From assembly GCA_013388455.1 (NCBI GenBank), contig JACAFF010000005.1, positions 82,179 to 146,178 of the forward strand: DNA of 64,000 nucleotides. The letters are read 5' to 3'. The translations under genes were made by a program, and so were the position numbers. Each line of letters begins with the position of its first letter. The first letter of the stretch is position 1. Below the pieces are notes generated by a model, which searched no databases, was not told where the DNA came from, and was given only the letters and a program-made list of their open reading frames with translations. Positions 1 to 8,508 of the stretch are shown here, in pieces. Source of the stretch: Nitrospirota bacterium (GTDB taxonomy: Bacteria; Nitrospirota; Thermodesulfovibrionia; Thermodesulfovibrionales; SM23-35).

Positions 1-1
1 T

Positions 2-1135
2 AAAGGAGAAGGTGTCAGGAATGTTCTTCTATTTTTAAACTTCTTTCTATGGCTTATAACAATCAAATACAGAAAAAATTTAAGCAATCTATACAGTCCT
101 GTTGCCCTGTTATTCTGGGGCTACATGATAAGTATTCTTATTTCGATCTTTGTTTCGATCGATAGAAATTATTCATTAACAGAACTTGATGATGACTTTT
201 TGAAATCGCTTTTATTTTTCCCTGTCATCTCAACAGTGCTCTCTGACGAAAAAAGATTAAAGAGATTTTTATTTATTTCATTTTTTACATTAATCCTGAT
301 TGTTTCAGTTGGTTTTTATAGCTACTTGAAATATGACCTGCCATGTATGATGGCAAAAACATCCCTTAAGTATGCCCTGCATAACAGATTTGCAAGAGAT
401 TTAAACACGCTCCTGCCTTTTTCCTTTGTGCTTCTTCTGATTGCAAGAAAGACAGCCACAAAGATATTTATAATCATCATGATATTTGCAACAATCTTTG
501 CAATTATCATGAGTGCATCAAGAGGAGGCGCTGCAGCTTTTATAATCACAATTTTAATCTGGTTATTATATAGTTTACATAAAAAGCTTTTTCGATTAAA
601 GCCTTTCTTAGCAGGTATAGCACTTTCTTTTATAGTTTTGGGTATCATTTCCTATTTTTATATTCCTGATGTGCAGAAGCGTATTCAGCAAACAAAGTAT
701 GATGTATTTACCATAAATAAGAGATTGAACGCATGGGCACCACTTTTAGAAGCAGTAAAAGATCGTCCTATTTTCGGATGGGGATATGGAATCGAAATCT
801 TCAGAACGGATAAACCTTTCGAACAGACACCCTACAAAGTATCTCCATATAAAAATGACCCTGATGTGAGAGACCCCCACAATGCCTTCTTGGGCACGCT
901 TTTTCACCAGGGAATTGTTGGATTTATTTTATATCTTACTATGCTTGTTCTTGCGATTAAAACGTTCTGGGGTAATGGAATCAGTAATGAAGGTCTGAAT
1001 AGTTATATCCTTATTTCCTGTGTCAGTATTTTGGTAGGGACTTATGTTATACACGCATTATTAGAGGTGTTAAAATTCAGATACCTTGCCCTTATCATAG
1101 GAATCGGTATCGCAACACAGAATGTGAAAAAGTAA
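2..1135 (+). CDS. O-antigen ligase/polymerase family membrane protein (5' truncated)
   Basis: This is the C-terminal part of a polytopic membrane protein of the O-antigen ligase (Wzy/WaaL) family. The reading frame is open to the left window edge with no stop, so the gene begins outside; the first ATG at 125 is internal. Many hydrophobic helices are visible. A large periplasmic-loop-like region follows, with the typical sequence GWGYG and then DPHNAFL, where WaaL-type enzymes keep Arg/His residues. Family members transfer or polymerise O-antigen on lipid A-core at the periplasmic face of the inner membrane. A glycosyltransferase follows after 16 nt on the same strand, which supports a lipopolysaccharide or polysaccharide locus. 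Ligase and polymerase cannot be told apart here. Confidence 0.82.
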   Translation, partial: KGEGVRNVLLFLNFFLWLITIKYRKNLSNLYSPVALLFWGYMISILISIFVSIDRNYSLTELDDDFLKSLLFFPVISTVLSDEKRLKRFLFISFFTLILIVSVGFYSYLKYDLPCMMAKTSLKYALHNRFARDLNTLLPFSFVLLLIARKTATKIFIIIMIFATIFAIIMSASRGGAAAFIITILIWLLYSLHKKLFRLKPFLAGIALSFIVLGIISYFYIPDVQKRIQQTKYDVFTINKRLNAWAPLLEAVKDRPIFGWGYGIEIFRTDKPFEQTPYKVSPYKNDPDVRDPHNAFLGTLFHQGIVGFILYLTMLVLAIKTFWGNGISNEGLNSYILISCVSILVGTYVIHALLEVLKFRYLALIIGIGIATQNVKK

Positions 1136-1151
1136 GCTTCTATCTCATATT

Positions 1152-2285
1152 ATGAAAATTGCAATAGTAAGAAAAAAGTATATTTTTCATGGAGGGTCAG
1201 AGAGCTTTTCAGATTTTATGATAAGAGAACTATCTGAACAGGGACACGAAATACATATTTTTACGCTCAAGTGGGAAATATCAGAAAGATTGAATAATGT
1301 CTTTATTCATAAAATACCTGCATTAACATTTAATTCTTTTTTTAGAGATTTCACATTTGCTATATCTTCCTTTTTCTCTTTAAAACTCAAGAGAAAAGAG
1401 ATTGATATTATTCAAAGCCATGACAAAACTCTTTATCAAGATATCTATCGTGCAGGTGATGGCTGTCATATCGAATGGTTAAAACAACGCTGGAAGAGGA
1501 CAGGTATAACAGGGAAGTTCTCGATTATTCTTAATCCATATCACTGGCTTATTCTGATATTGGAAAGAATAATCTTTCAAGGCCGAAGGTATAAAAAGAT
1601 TATAGCAATATCAGAACTCGTGAAAAAGAATATCCTTACTCATTACCATATCCCTGAAAGTGACATAGAGGTAATTTATAATGGTGTTGATCTTATAAGG
1701 TTTCACCCCCAAAATAGAGATTTTTTTCGTCAAGAAATCAGAGAGAAGCATGGTATATCGGAAAGTGACTTTGTGATATTATTTGTTGGTTCAGGTTTTG
1801 AGAGAAAAGGACTCAGGTTTCTTTTAAAAGCTGTTGAGATTATTCCAGAACGAGTTACTGTTCTTATAGCGGGTAGAGGATCTGAAAAAATATATAATTT
1901 AAAAGAGAAAAAACAAAATATTATTTTTTGTGGTCCTCAAAAAGATATTCACAAATATTATGCTGCTGCTGATATATTTGTTTTCCCGACTATCTATGAG
2001 CCTTTTGGGAATGTGCACCTTGAGGCACTTGCATCAGGACTACCTGTTATTACAACAAATCAAAGCGGTGCTGCTGAGATAATTGAAAACAATGTTCATG
2101 GTTTTGTCATTCCTTCTCCTGAGGATTTCATAGCTATCGCAGAAAGAATAATATTTCTTATAAAAAATCCTGAACAGCGGGAATCCATAGGTTTTAATGC
2201 AAGGAAACAGGCTGAGGAATACTCTTATGAAAGATTCATGAATAAAATTTTAAAATTATATGAAAATCTTGCTGAAGAGAAATAA
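1152..2285 (+). CDS. Glycosyltransferase family 4 (WaaG-like)
   Basis: A 377-residue GT-B fold glycosyltransferase resembling the LPS core glucosyltransferase WaaG. The N-terminus MKIAIVRKKYIFHGGSESF matches the acceptor-binding Rossmann start with its GG-x-E-x-F element. The C-terminal half has the family 4 nucleotide-sugar site: FVGSGFERKG, then FPTIYEPFGNVHLEALASG with the conserved E-x7-E pair near residues 283-291. It acts in the cytoplasm on lipid-linked core sugar. It sits 16 nt after the O-antigen ligase gene and has no clear Shine-Dalgarno, so translation may be coupled. The donor sugar cannot be read from the sequence. Confidence 0.85.
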   Translation: MKIAIVRKKYIFHGGSESFSDFMIRELSEQGHEIHIFTLKWEISERLNNVFIHKIPALTFNSFFRDFTFAISSFFSLKLKRKEIDIIQSHDKTLYQDIYRAGDGCHIEWLKQRWKRTGITGKFSIILNPYHWLILILERIIFQGRRYKKIIAISELVKKNILTHYHIPESDIEVIYNGVDLIRFHPQNRDFFRQEIREKHGISESDFVILFVGSGFERKGLRFLLKAVEIIPERVTVLIAGRGSEKIYNLKEKKQNIIFCGPQKDIHKYYAAADIFVFPTIYEPFGNVHLEALASGLPVITTNQSGAAEIIENNVHGFVIPSPEDFIAIAERIIFLIKNPEQRESIGFNARKQAEEYSYERFMNKILKLYENLAEEK

Positions 2286-2306
2286 AAATTTCGCGCAGAG
2301 TCTGTA

Positions 2307-3071
2307 TTACTGTATTTGGGTATTATTTTGATGTGACATTTCCCAGAGCCTAAGATATTTAAGAAAAGTATACTGGCTGTATAAAATGGCGAGTATTAAT
2401 CCTTGTTTGCCATCGAGGAATCCGAATTTTAGAAAAAACATTTTTAAAAAAGTTGCTACAGGATGTGTAATCAGGTTAAATAAACAAGGTTTAATGTTTT
2501 TCTTCTGAAGCTCTTCAGCAGAAAGGGTTGAATATATATCCATCTTTTTGAGATAATCTGAAATCGTTCTGTATGAATAATGTTCTATATGATTTCTTAA
2601 ATATCCAATCTTTCCCTCAACAATGACTTTTTCATGAACTTTTCGCTCTTGTATTGTTGCTTTTTCCTTTAGAAAAAGTCTGAGGGTATAATCAGGCCAC
2701 CAACCTCCATGTTTTATCCATTTCCCAAGAAAAATATTTTTTCTTGGCACATAAAATCCACTATAAGTGTTTCCATTTTTTATAATTCCCTGAATCTCAT
2801 CCCATAGGGCAGTGGTAAATCGCTCGTCAGAATCAAGAATAAAAACCCACTGTCTTTCAGCAAATTCAATTGCCATTTGTTTCTGCTTTGCATACCCCTG
2901 CCATTCTTGCTGGTATATCTTATTCGTATATTCTCTGCATATCTCGACGGTCCTGTCTTTACTGAATGCATCAACAATTATAATTTCAGTCCCATTTCTT
3001 ATACTCTCAAGTGCTGCTCTAATATTTTTCTCTTCATTTTTTGTAATTATTGCAACAGAAATCGGCAGCAT
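2307..3071 (-). CDS. Glycosyltransferase family 2 (WaaE/KdtX-like)
   Basis: A 254-residue GT-A glycosyltransferase. The N-terminus ISVAIITKNEEKNI and the metal-binding motif FILDSDERF (about residue 77) are typical of LPS core beta-glucosyltransferases of the WaaE/KdtX group. The C-terminal third is hydrophobic and basic, consistent with membrane-surface attachment. It lies 22 nt downstream of msbA on the same strand, so the two are probably co-transcribed. It converges on the WaaG-like gene. A role in LPS core assembly is inferred from family and context; the sugar is unknown. Confidence 0.85.
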   Translation of the reverse strand: MLPISVAIITKNEEKNIRAALESIRNGTEIIIVDAFSKDRTVEICREYTNKIYQQEWQGYAKQKQMAIEFAERQWVFILDSDERFTTALWDEIQGIIKNGNTYSGFYVPRKNIFLGKWIKHGGWWPDYTLRLFLKEKATIQERKVHEKVIVEGKIGYLRNHIEHYSYRTISDYLKKMDIYSTLSAEELQKKNIKPCLFNLITHPVATFLKMFFLKFGFLDGKQGLILAILYSQYTFLKYLRLWEMSHQNNTQIQ

Positions 3072-3093
3072 TCTATTTCCTCAGGTTTGAATA

Positions 3094-4803
3094 TTATAAA
3101 AAAGCATTATAGAGTTCACGGTATGCCTGGTTTTTTATAATGAGTTCTTCATGTTTTCCGGTATCGGTTATCTCTCCGTTTTCTATAATAAGAATCCGGT
3201 CTGCATTCTTAATGGTTGACAATCTATGCGCTACAACGATTGTTGTTCTTCCTTTCATCAGTTGATCGAGTGCCTTCTGGACTAATGCCTCTGATACTGA
3301 ATCCAGAGAAGAAGTTGCTTCATCAAGTATGAGTATCGGAGGATTTTTAAGTATTGCTCTTGCTATTGCTATTCGCTGCCTCTGCCCACCTGAAAGTCTT
3401 ACACCTCTATCTCCGATAAAAGTATTATATTTTTCTGGCAATTCCTGTATGAATTCATCTGCATATGCCATTCTGGCTGCTTCAAAGATATCTTTATCCG
3501 AGACATCTTTTTTCCCGAATGCAATATTTTCTCTAACAGTATCATTGAAGAGAATGACATCCTGACTGACTATTCCTATTAGTTCTCGGAGAGAATGTGT
3601 TTCTATATCGCATACATCTATGTCATCTATTGTCAGTTTGCCATGTGAAGGAAGATAAAATTTAGGAATCAGGTCAACGAGTGTTGTTTTACCAACCCCA
3701 CTGCGTCCAACAATAGCGATGACTTCCCCTGATTTAATCTTTAGGTTTACGTCCTGCAAAACCGGAATAGTATTGCCTGGAAATGTAAAGGAAACATGTT
3801 CAAATGTGATCGATTTCTGAAACGCTTCTATTTTTATATGACCTGTCTCTTCCTGTTTTACATTCATAAGGGTATCTATTCTTTCTATCGATGCCCTTGT
3901 CTCCTGCAAAATACCATATGCTTCGCCTATCCTTTTTACAGGTGGAAACATCATATATATAGCAACGAGGATTGATGCAAAACTCCCCGCAGATATAATA
4001 TCTTTCATCACAAGAGACCCGCCATACCATAAAACAATTGCAACTGCGAGTCCTGTCATGACATCAATAATGAGTTTGGTAAACTCCTTCAGCCGTATTA
4101 CTCTGAGGTGCTCTCTGTAATATTTCTGATTTTCGTTCCTGAATTTTTCATCTGTAAACTTTTCACGATTGAAAATTTTAATTATCCTGTTTCCAAAGAT
4201 ACTCTCGCCTATTCGATGAGTTAAAACAGAAAGCTTTTTCTGTGCCTCTTTTCTTTTTCTCTTAACTCCTTTCCCTAATTTTCTTGTGCTGTATGCTATA
4301 AAAGGTAAAAGCATCAGACTCAACAAAGCAAGATCCCATCTTCGATAGAGTGCGACACCAACAAGAAAAATAACTGTTGGCACCTCGACAATAAAGGTTT
4401 TTATAACATCTGCAATCAATCGGCTCAATGCATCTACATCATTAATAATTCTTGAGATAATAACCCCAGAAGATTCTCTATTAAAATAACCAATTGGCAG
4501 ATAAAGAACATGATTGTAGAGTTTATTCCTTGTTTCTCTAACAAGTTTCATCCCTGCTGACCTCATCAGATAATTCTGTCCAAAACTTAAAATGCCCCTT
4601 ATTGTAAATAGCAGAAAAATTCCAACAGGCATGAATATTAAATACTGATATTTTTTTGCAACCAGTATTTCATCAAGAGCAGGTTTTACAGCCCATGCTA
4701 TTGCACCTGTTATAGCAGATACCAGGATGCTCAGAATAATTCCTGCAAATATTCTTGGCCAGTAGGGTTTCGTAATATCAATTATCTTTTTTATGGTATG
4801 CAT
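3094..4803 (-). CDS. msbA: Lipid A export ABC transporter, permease/ATP-binding protein MsbA
   Basis: A 569-residue half-transporter. Residues 1-310 form the six-helix exporter domain; residues 330-569 form the ATPase. Seen motifs: Walker A GRSGVGKTTLV, signature LSGGQRQRIAIARA, Walker B ILILDEATSSLD, and the H-loop VVAHRLSTI. MsbA flips lipid A-core across the inner membrane as a homodimer. Length and domain order are standard for the family. The neighbours (glycosyltransferases, heptose kinase) fit an LPS role. A TATACT box lies 10 nt before the ATG on the minus strand, so the leader may be very short, but no good -35 is seen. Other lipid or peptide exporters of this subfamily look similar, so the exact substrate is inferred. 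Confidence 0.88.
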   Translation of the reverse strand: MHTIKKIIDITKPYWPRIFAGIILSILVSAITGAIAWAVKPALDEILVAKKYQYLIFMPVGIFLLFTIRGILSFGQNYLMRSAGMKLVRETRNKLYNHVLYLPIGYFNRESSGVIISRIINDVDALSRLIADVIKTFIVEVPTVIFLVGVALYRRWDLALLSLMLLPFIAYSTRKLGKGVKRKRKEAQKKLSVLTHRIGESIFGNRIIKIFNREKFTDEKFRNENQKYYREHLRVIRLKEFTKLIIDVMTGLAVAIVLWYGGSLVMKDIISAGSFASILVAIYMMFPPVKRIGEAYGILQETRASIERIDTLMNVKQEETGHIKIEAFQKSITFEHVSFTFPGNTIPVLQDVNLKIKSGEVIAIVGRSGVGKTTLVDLIPKFYLPSHGKLTIDDIDVCDIETHSLRELIGIVSQDVILFNDTVRENIAFGKKDVSDKDIFEAARMAYADEFIQELPEKYNTFIGDRGVRLSGGQRQRIAIARAILKNPPILILDEATSSLDSVSEALVQKALDQLMKGRTTIVVAHRLSTIKNADRILIIENGEITDTGKHEELIIKNQAYRELYNAFL

Positions 4804-4855
4804 AGCTTTTCATAGTATAAACGATTGTTAAGGGAGAAAAAAGCGTACTGGATTT

Positions 4856-5638
4856 TCAATAATAACCTGAAACGAGGGTAGCTGTAATATGTCCTACTGC
4901 TACTTTTGATTGCAACTTAACAGGAATATGTTTCTCATCATCAGTAAGCCAGATGAATATTTCACCTTTACTATAAAATATTCCTTCCGATTTCATTAAT
5001 GGTTTAATCACAATTGTATTAAAGGTTCCCAGAGGGATAGAGACCTTTTCTTTACGTAAAGCCTGAACCTCTACATTCCATACCTTCTTACTGTCGAACA
5101 TCGAGATAAAAGTGGATTCACCAACAACAAGTTGGCGTGTTCTTAGATAAAAAAAACTTGATATAGGGTCAAAAACAGACGAAGGTAGAGTGAACTCCTT
5201 CTTTTCATTCTTAAGATAATCTATATATAGTGCTTTGCTGTTTGAGTGGTCAAAAATAACCTCTTTGTCTCTCCTGTGCCTTCCTTCACGTAGTTTGACT
5301 CTATATTTTTCAGGGTGTGTTATTGTGGCAGAAGAGGCATGTCCCGTAAGAATGCTTTCTATCCTGTCATCTACAGTATAAAATACGGATACCCAATTGG
5401 CAGATTGTGCAGTAGATATAATTTTCAACCTGTTTTCGTAAGGTACAATTTCAAGTGTTGCAGTGCCTGCTTTTATCCCTGCCCATGTTAAATCATAGAC
5501 AAACCTTTCAGGGACTCTGAAAGAAGCTCCGTGAGTAGTAGATTCAAGTAAAATAAATAGCGTTGAAATTATAGCGAATCCACAGAAAAGAATAAGAATG
5601 CAAGTATATAAAAATATTTTATATTTTTTTAGTTTCAT
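4856..5638 (-). CDS. DUF3108 domain-containing exported protein
   Basis: A 260-residue protein with an N-terminal hydrophobic signal or anchor (about residues 8-30), followed by a beta-rich DUF3108-type domain. Recognisable parts are FRVPERFVYDLTWAGIKAGTA near residue 41 and the later DPISSFFYLRT and GTFNTIVIKPL elements. Members are periplasmic or outer-membrane-facing proteins of unknown function that often sit near LPS or sugar-nucleotide genes, as here. The ATG at 5638 is preceded by GGAAAGG at a good distance on the minus strand. It is divergent from hisA with only 49 bp between start codons. No enzyme function can be assigned. Confidence 0.8.
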   Translation of the reverse strand: MKLKKYKIFLYTCILILFCGFAIISTLFILLESTTHGASFRVPERFVYDLTWAGIKAGTATLEIVPYENRLKIISTAQSANWVSVFYTVDDRIESILTGHASSATITHPEKYRVKLREGRHRRDKEVIFDHSNSKALYIDYLKNEKKEFTLPSSVFDPISSFFYLRTRQLVVGESTFISMFDSKKVWNVEVQALRKEKVSIPLGTFNTIVIKPLMKSEGIFYSKGEIFIWLTDDEKHIPVKLQSKVAVGHITATLVSGYY

Positions 5639-5673
5639 TTTTTTAACCTTTCCAAGTTTTAGTCTTTATCATA

Positions 5674-5682
5674 TGTTATATT
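5674..5682 (+). promoter_or_regulatory. Extended -10 box of hisA; predicted leaderless mRNA
   Basis: The sequence TGTTATATT is an extended -10 element (TGn plus TATATT) ending 5 nt before the hisA ATG at 5688. A start site about 7 nt downstream of the box would coincide with the start codon. No Shine-Dalgarno is present. No convincing -35 is seen, as is usual for extended -10 promoters. Confidence 0.45.
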
Positions 5683-5687
5683 ACTTT

Positions 5688-6419
5688 ATGATAGTAATTC
5701 CAGCCATTGATTTAAAAAACGGAAAATGTGTAAGACTTTTACAGGGCAAAAAAGACAAAGTTACAATATATTCTGATAATCCTTCAAAGACAGCATTGAA
5801 ATGGGAATCTTATGGAGCGAAACTCCTCCATATTGTAGACCTTGATGGAGCATTTACAGGAAGCCAGAAAAACTTAGATGCTATTATAGCAATAAGACGT
5901 TCAGTTAGAATCCCGATACAGGTTGGTGGTGGTATCAGGAGAATTGGGGACGTCATTAATCTATTCTCAGTAGGGATTGAAAGGATAATTCTTGGTACTG
6001 CAGCAATAGAAGATACAGAGTTTCTTACAGAATGCTGCCGCAAATATCCGGGAAGAATACTTGTCGGAATTGATGCAAAAGATGGAATGGTCGCTATCAA
6101 AGGATGGGAAGAAGTTACATCAATTCGTGCAAAAGATTTAGCAAGAAGGCTTGAGCTTCTTGGAGTAACTGGTATTATATATACAGATATTAACAGAGAT
6201 GGAATGCTTACAGGACCAAACATTGAAGCTACACGAGAAATGGTTAAAAGCATCGCAATTCCAGTAATCGCATCTGGTGGTGTAGCATCAATAGAGGACA
6301 TAAAAAAATTACTTGAGATAAAGAATCTCTGGGGTGTTATAACAGGCAAAGCACTTTATTCAAACACTCTGAGCCTCAAAGAAGCAATTCAATTAACAGA
6401 GAGGTACGATGTTAGCTAA
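5688..6419 (+). CDS. hisA: Phosphoribosylformimino-5-aminoimidazole carboxamide ribotide isomerase HisA
   Basis: A 243-residue (beta/alpha)8 barrel enzyme that isomerises ProFAR to PRFAR in histidine synthesis. The start [17 protein letters not shown] carries the catalytic Asp (IPAID). The second-half catalytic Asp lies in [10 protein letters not shown], and the phosphate-binding glycines in QVGGGIR and IASGGV. The frame is open about 90 nt further upstream, but that part is hydrophobic and unlike HisA, so the ATG at 5688 is preferred. It overlaps hisF by 11 nt. No other his genes are in the window. Confidence 0.95.
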   Translation: MIVIPAIDLKNGKCVRLLQGKKDKVTIYSDNPSKTALKWESYGAKLLHIVDLDGAFTGSQKNLDAIIAIRRSVRIPIQVGGGIRRIGDVINLFSVGIERIILGTAAIEDTEFLTECCRKYPGRILVGIDAKDGMVAIKGWEEVTSIRAKDLARRLELLGVTGIIYTDINRDGMLTGPNIEATREMVKSIAIPVIASGGVASIEDIKKLLEIKNLWGVITGKALYSNTLSLKEAIQLTERYDVS

Positions 6420-7287
6420 ACGTATCATACCATGCCTTGATGTAAAAGATGGCAGGGTGGTAAAGGGAGTAAGTTTCGTAAATCTACGTGACGCTGGCGA
6501 CCCTGTTTTGAATGCAAAGTTTTATGATGAACAGGGTGCAGATGAGCTTATTTTTCTTGATATTACAGCATCTCACGAAAAAAGAAATATAATTTTAAAC
6601 GTTGTTATGAAGACTGCAGAAGATGTATTCATGCCTCTTACTGTCGGTGGAGGGATTAAAACCATTGATGATATAAGGGATTTACTTAATGCTGGATGTG
6701 ATAAGGTCTCAATCAATACAACTGCTGTTAAAGATCCATATTTTATAAGCAGGGCTGCTGAGAAATTTGGTAGTCAGTGTATAGTGATAGCAATTGATGC
6801 AAAACGGGTTAACATTGATATGTCCAGTGCAACGGTCGAACCGTGGTTTGATGACCCATCTTTAAAAGAAGTCTGTCTGAATATAATTCCTCCCTCAGCA
6901 AGCGACACAGAGGGATTAAGAGCTGTTGAGAACAATTTAGTATGGGCTATCTCAACACATGGTGGTAGGCAGATGAAGCTTATTGATGCAGTGAAATGGG
7001 CAAAAAAAGTTGAAGAACTTGGAGCAGGTGAGATTATGCTTACCAGCATGGATAAGGATGGAACAAAGGATGGCTATGATATTGAGCTTACACGGACTAT
7101 CTCGGAGGCAGTAACGATTCCTGTTATAGCTTCTGGTGGAGCCGGCACACTTGAACATCTCTATGAAGCTCTTTCAGAAGGTAAGGCTGATGCAGTCCTT
7201 GCAGCATCAATATTCCATTACAGGGAATATAGCATCGTGGATGCAAAAGAGTATTTGAAATCTAAGGGAGTGCCTGTAAGGCTGTAA
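6409..7287 (+). CDS. hisF: Imidazole glycerol phosphate synthase cyclase subunit HisF (with insertion)
   Basis: The cyclase barrel that turns PRFAR and ammonia into IGP and AICAR, with HisH as partner (not in the window). Catalytic Asp11 ([12 protein letters not shown]) and Asp130 (IAIDAKR) are both present at the positions usual for the family. The protein has 292 residues instead of about 253. The excess is one block of roughly 40 residues (about 135-176) after the Asp130 strand, after which the normal THGGR and [14 protein letters not shown] motifs resume. The frame is uninterrupted, so this looks like a true insertion. It starts inside hisA (11 nt overlap), implying translational coupling. 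Confidence 0.95.
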   Translation: MLAKRIIPCLDVKDGRVVKGVSFVNLRDAGDPVLNAKFYDEQGADELIFLDITASHEKRNIILNVVMKTAEDVFMPLTVGGGIKTIDDIRDLLNAGCDKVSINTTAVKDPYFISRAAEKFGSQCIVIAIDAKRVNIDMSSATVEPWFDDPSLKEVCLNIIPPSASDTEGLRAVENNLVWAISTHGGRQMKLIDAVKWAKKVEELGAGEIMLTSMDKDGTKDGYDIELTRTISEAVTIPVIASGGAGTLEHLYEALSEGKADAVLAASIFHYREYSIVDAKEYLKSKGVPVRL

Positions 7288-7301
7288 ATAGAAAAAATTT
7301 T

Positions 7302-8303
7302 TTATTTTATCCTATAATTTTCAAGAGTATCTCTATCTGCCGGCTTTACAATCATTTCATATTTGATCCCGTTTTTGAAAATACTTACCGCAACTTCAGG
7401 CATATTCTTTGCGTCAGAGTAACGTGCACAGAGTGAAGCAGAGATTTTGAGGTTATTATCATTAATTTCTCCTGTTAACAAAGTTGATGGGCTACCAAAG
7501 CCTTCTGCTTTTAACAAACTGTCCCCTTCGATCATAAGTGACTCAATGATCTCGTTTTCAATCTTATTTCTTCCCACGATAATTTTTGCAGAGGATGATA
7601 TCCTGAAGTGTCTGCCAACTTTTAGAAGTTCAAAATCCCTGATGGTTGGCGAAGGATTATACTTCAGTAGATCAACAATTTTATATGAAAAGATTGGATC
7701 TGTCAGAAGACAACCGCCTGCGGGTGCAGGATAATACTTTAGTCCTAATTCTTCAGCAAGGGCGATCTGAGGTTTTCTCGGCCTGCCTCTGAAGTCATAA
7801 AGTTTTTCCCTGTTAATTAATCCCTGCTCTTCAGGAAATGTAATATTGAGGAGCTTTGCACTAAGCGGTCTTAAAACATATCCTGAAAGCCCAGCCTTTT
7901 TGTCAATATGATAGAGTATCTCTTTTCTCTGACTCATTGGTCGTTGCCCTAAAACTTCACCTGTCACGATAAAAGTAGCACCCATTTCACTCATTAAATC
8001 TTTTGCCTGCCTGAGCATAAGAATTCTGCAATCAATACATGGATTCATATTTTTCCCATAACCATGCTTAGGATTCATAATGATATCTATAAATCTGTTT
8101 CCAAGATAATCCAATTTCAGGGTAAAACCAAACTGCTCAGCAAGAGAGGAGAATTCTTTTTTTCTGAAGATATTCGAATGATTATCATGTTCGAACCCCG
8201 TGATGAATTGCACAGCTACCACCTCAACTTCTTGCTTGAGAACCGCAAGAATTGCGAGTGTGCTATCAAGTCCGCCTGAAAACAATGCTATTGCTTTAGA
8301 CAT
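7302..8303 (-). CDS. PP-loop ATP pyrophosphatase, tRNA thiouridylase-like
   Basis: A 333-residue protein. The N-terminal two thirds are a PP-loop adenylating domain of the ThiI/MnmA type: ALFSGGLDSTLA is the SGGxDS ATP-binding motif, followed by a CIDC pair (about residues 88-91) and TGEVLGQRPMSQ. The last 110 residues form a separate domain; from memory it resembles the NFACT-type RNA-binding module that follows some of these PP-loop domains. A role in tRNA thiolation is likely, but the modified nucleoside cannot be read. It converges on hisF with a 14 nt gap. MnmA and 7-deazaguanine synthase (QueC) were considered and fit the full length less well. Confidence 0.72.
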   Translation of the reverse strand: MSKAIALFSGGLDSTLAILAVLKQEVEVVAVQFITGFEHDNHSNIFRKKEFSSLAEQFGFTLKLDYLGNRFIDIIMNPKHGYGKNMNPCIDCRILMLRQAKDLMSEMGATFIVTGEVLGQRPMSQRKEILYHIDKKAGLSGYVLRPLSAKLLNITFPEEQGLINREKLYDFRGRPRKPQIALAEELGLKYYPAPAGGCLLTDPIFSYKIVDLLKYNPSPTIRDFELLKVGRHFRISSSAKIIVGRNKIENEIIESLMIEGDSLLKAEGFGSPSTLLTGEINDNNLKISASLCARYSDAKNMPEVAVSIFKNGIKYEMIVKPADRDTLENYRIK

Positions 8304-8344
8304 ATTAATTTAATTTTAATAACCATAATACAGGGATAAGAGGC

Positions 8345-8422
8345 CGTCATTGCGAGTTAAACGAAGCAATCTCACCTCTTATAGTAAGATTGCCACGCAC
8401 CTTTCAGGTGCTCGCAATGACA
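8345..8422. repeat. Palindromic intergenic repeat element (REP/MITE-like)
   Basis: About 78 bp bounded by inverted ends CGTCATTGCGAG and CTCGCAATGACA, with inner inverted pieces AAGCAATCT/AGATTGC and a small GCACCTTTCAGGTGC hairpin. Elements reading TCATTGCGAG...CGAAGCAATCT are common dispersed intergenic repeats in several bacterial groups. No coding content. It lies between two minus-strand genes. Confidence 0.7.
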
Positions 8423-8508
8423 TAGTGGACAAGTCTTCTTGTCGTCTCATCGCTGGATCTGGGTTTATAATGCTTATTAAATTTTGATTATTGGTGTTTG
8501 AAACTTGG

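Noticed and set aside
7288..7312. AAAAAATTTTTTATTTT between hisF and the PP-loop gene as a terminator
   Set aside because: It is only an A/T palindrome with no G/C stem.
8428..8443. Hairpin GACAAGTCTTCTTGTC as a terminator
   Set aside because: No T-tract follows on either strand and the stem is only 6 bp.
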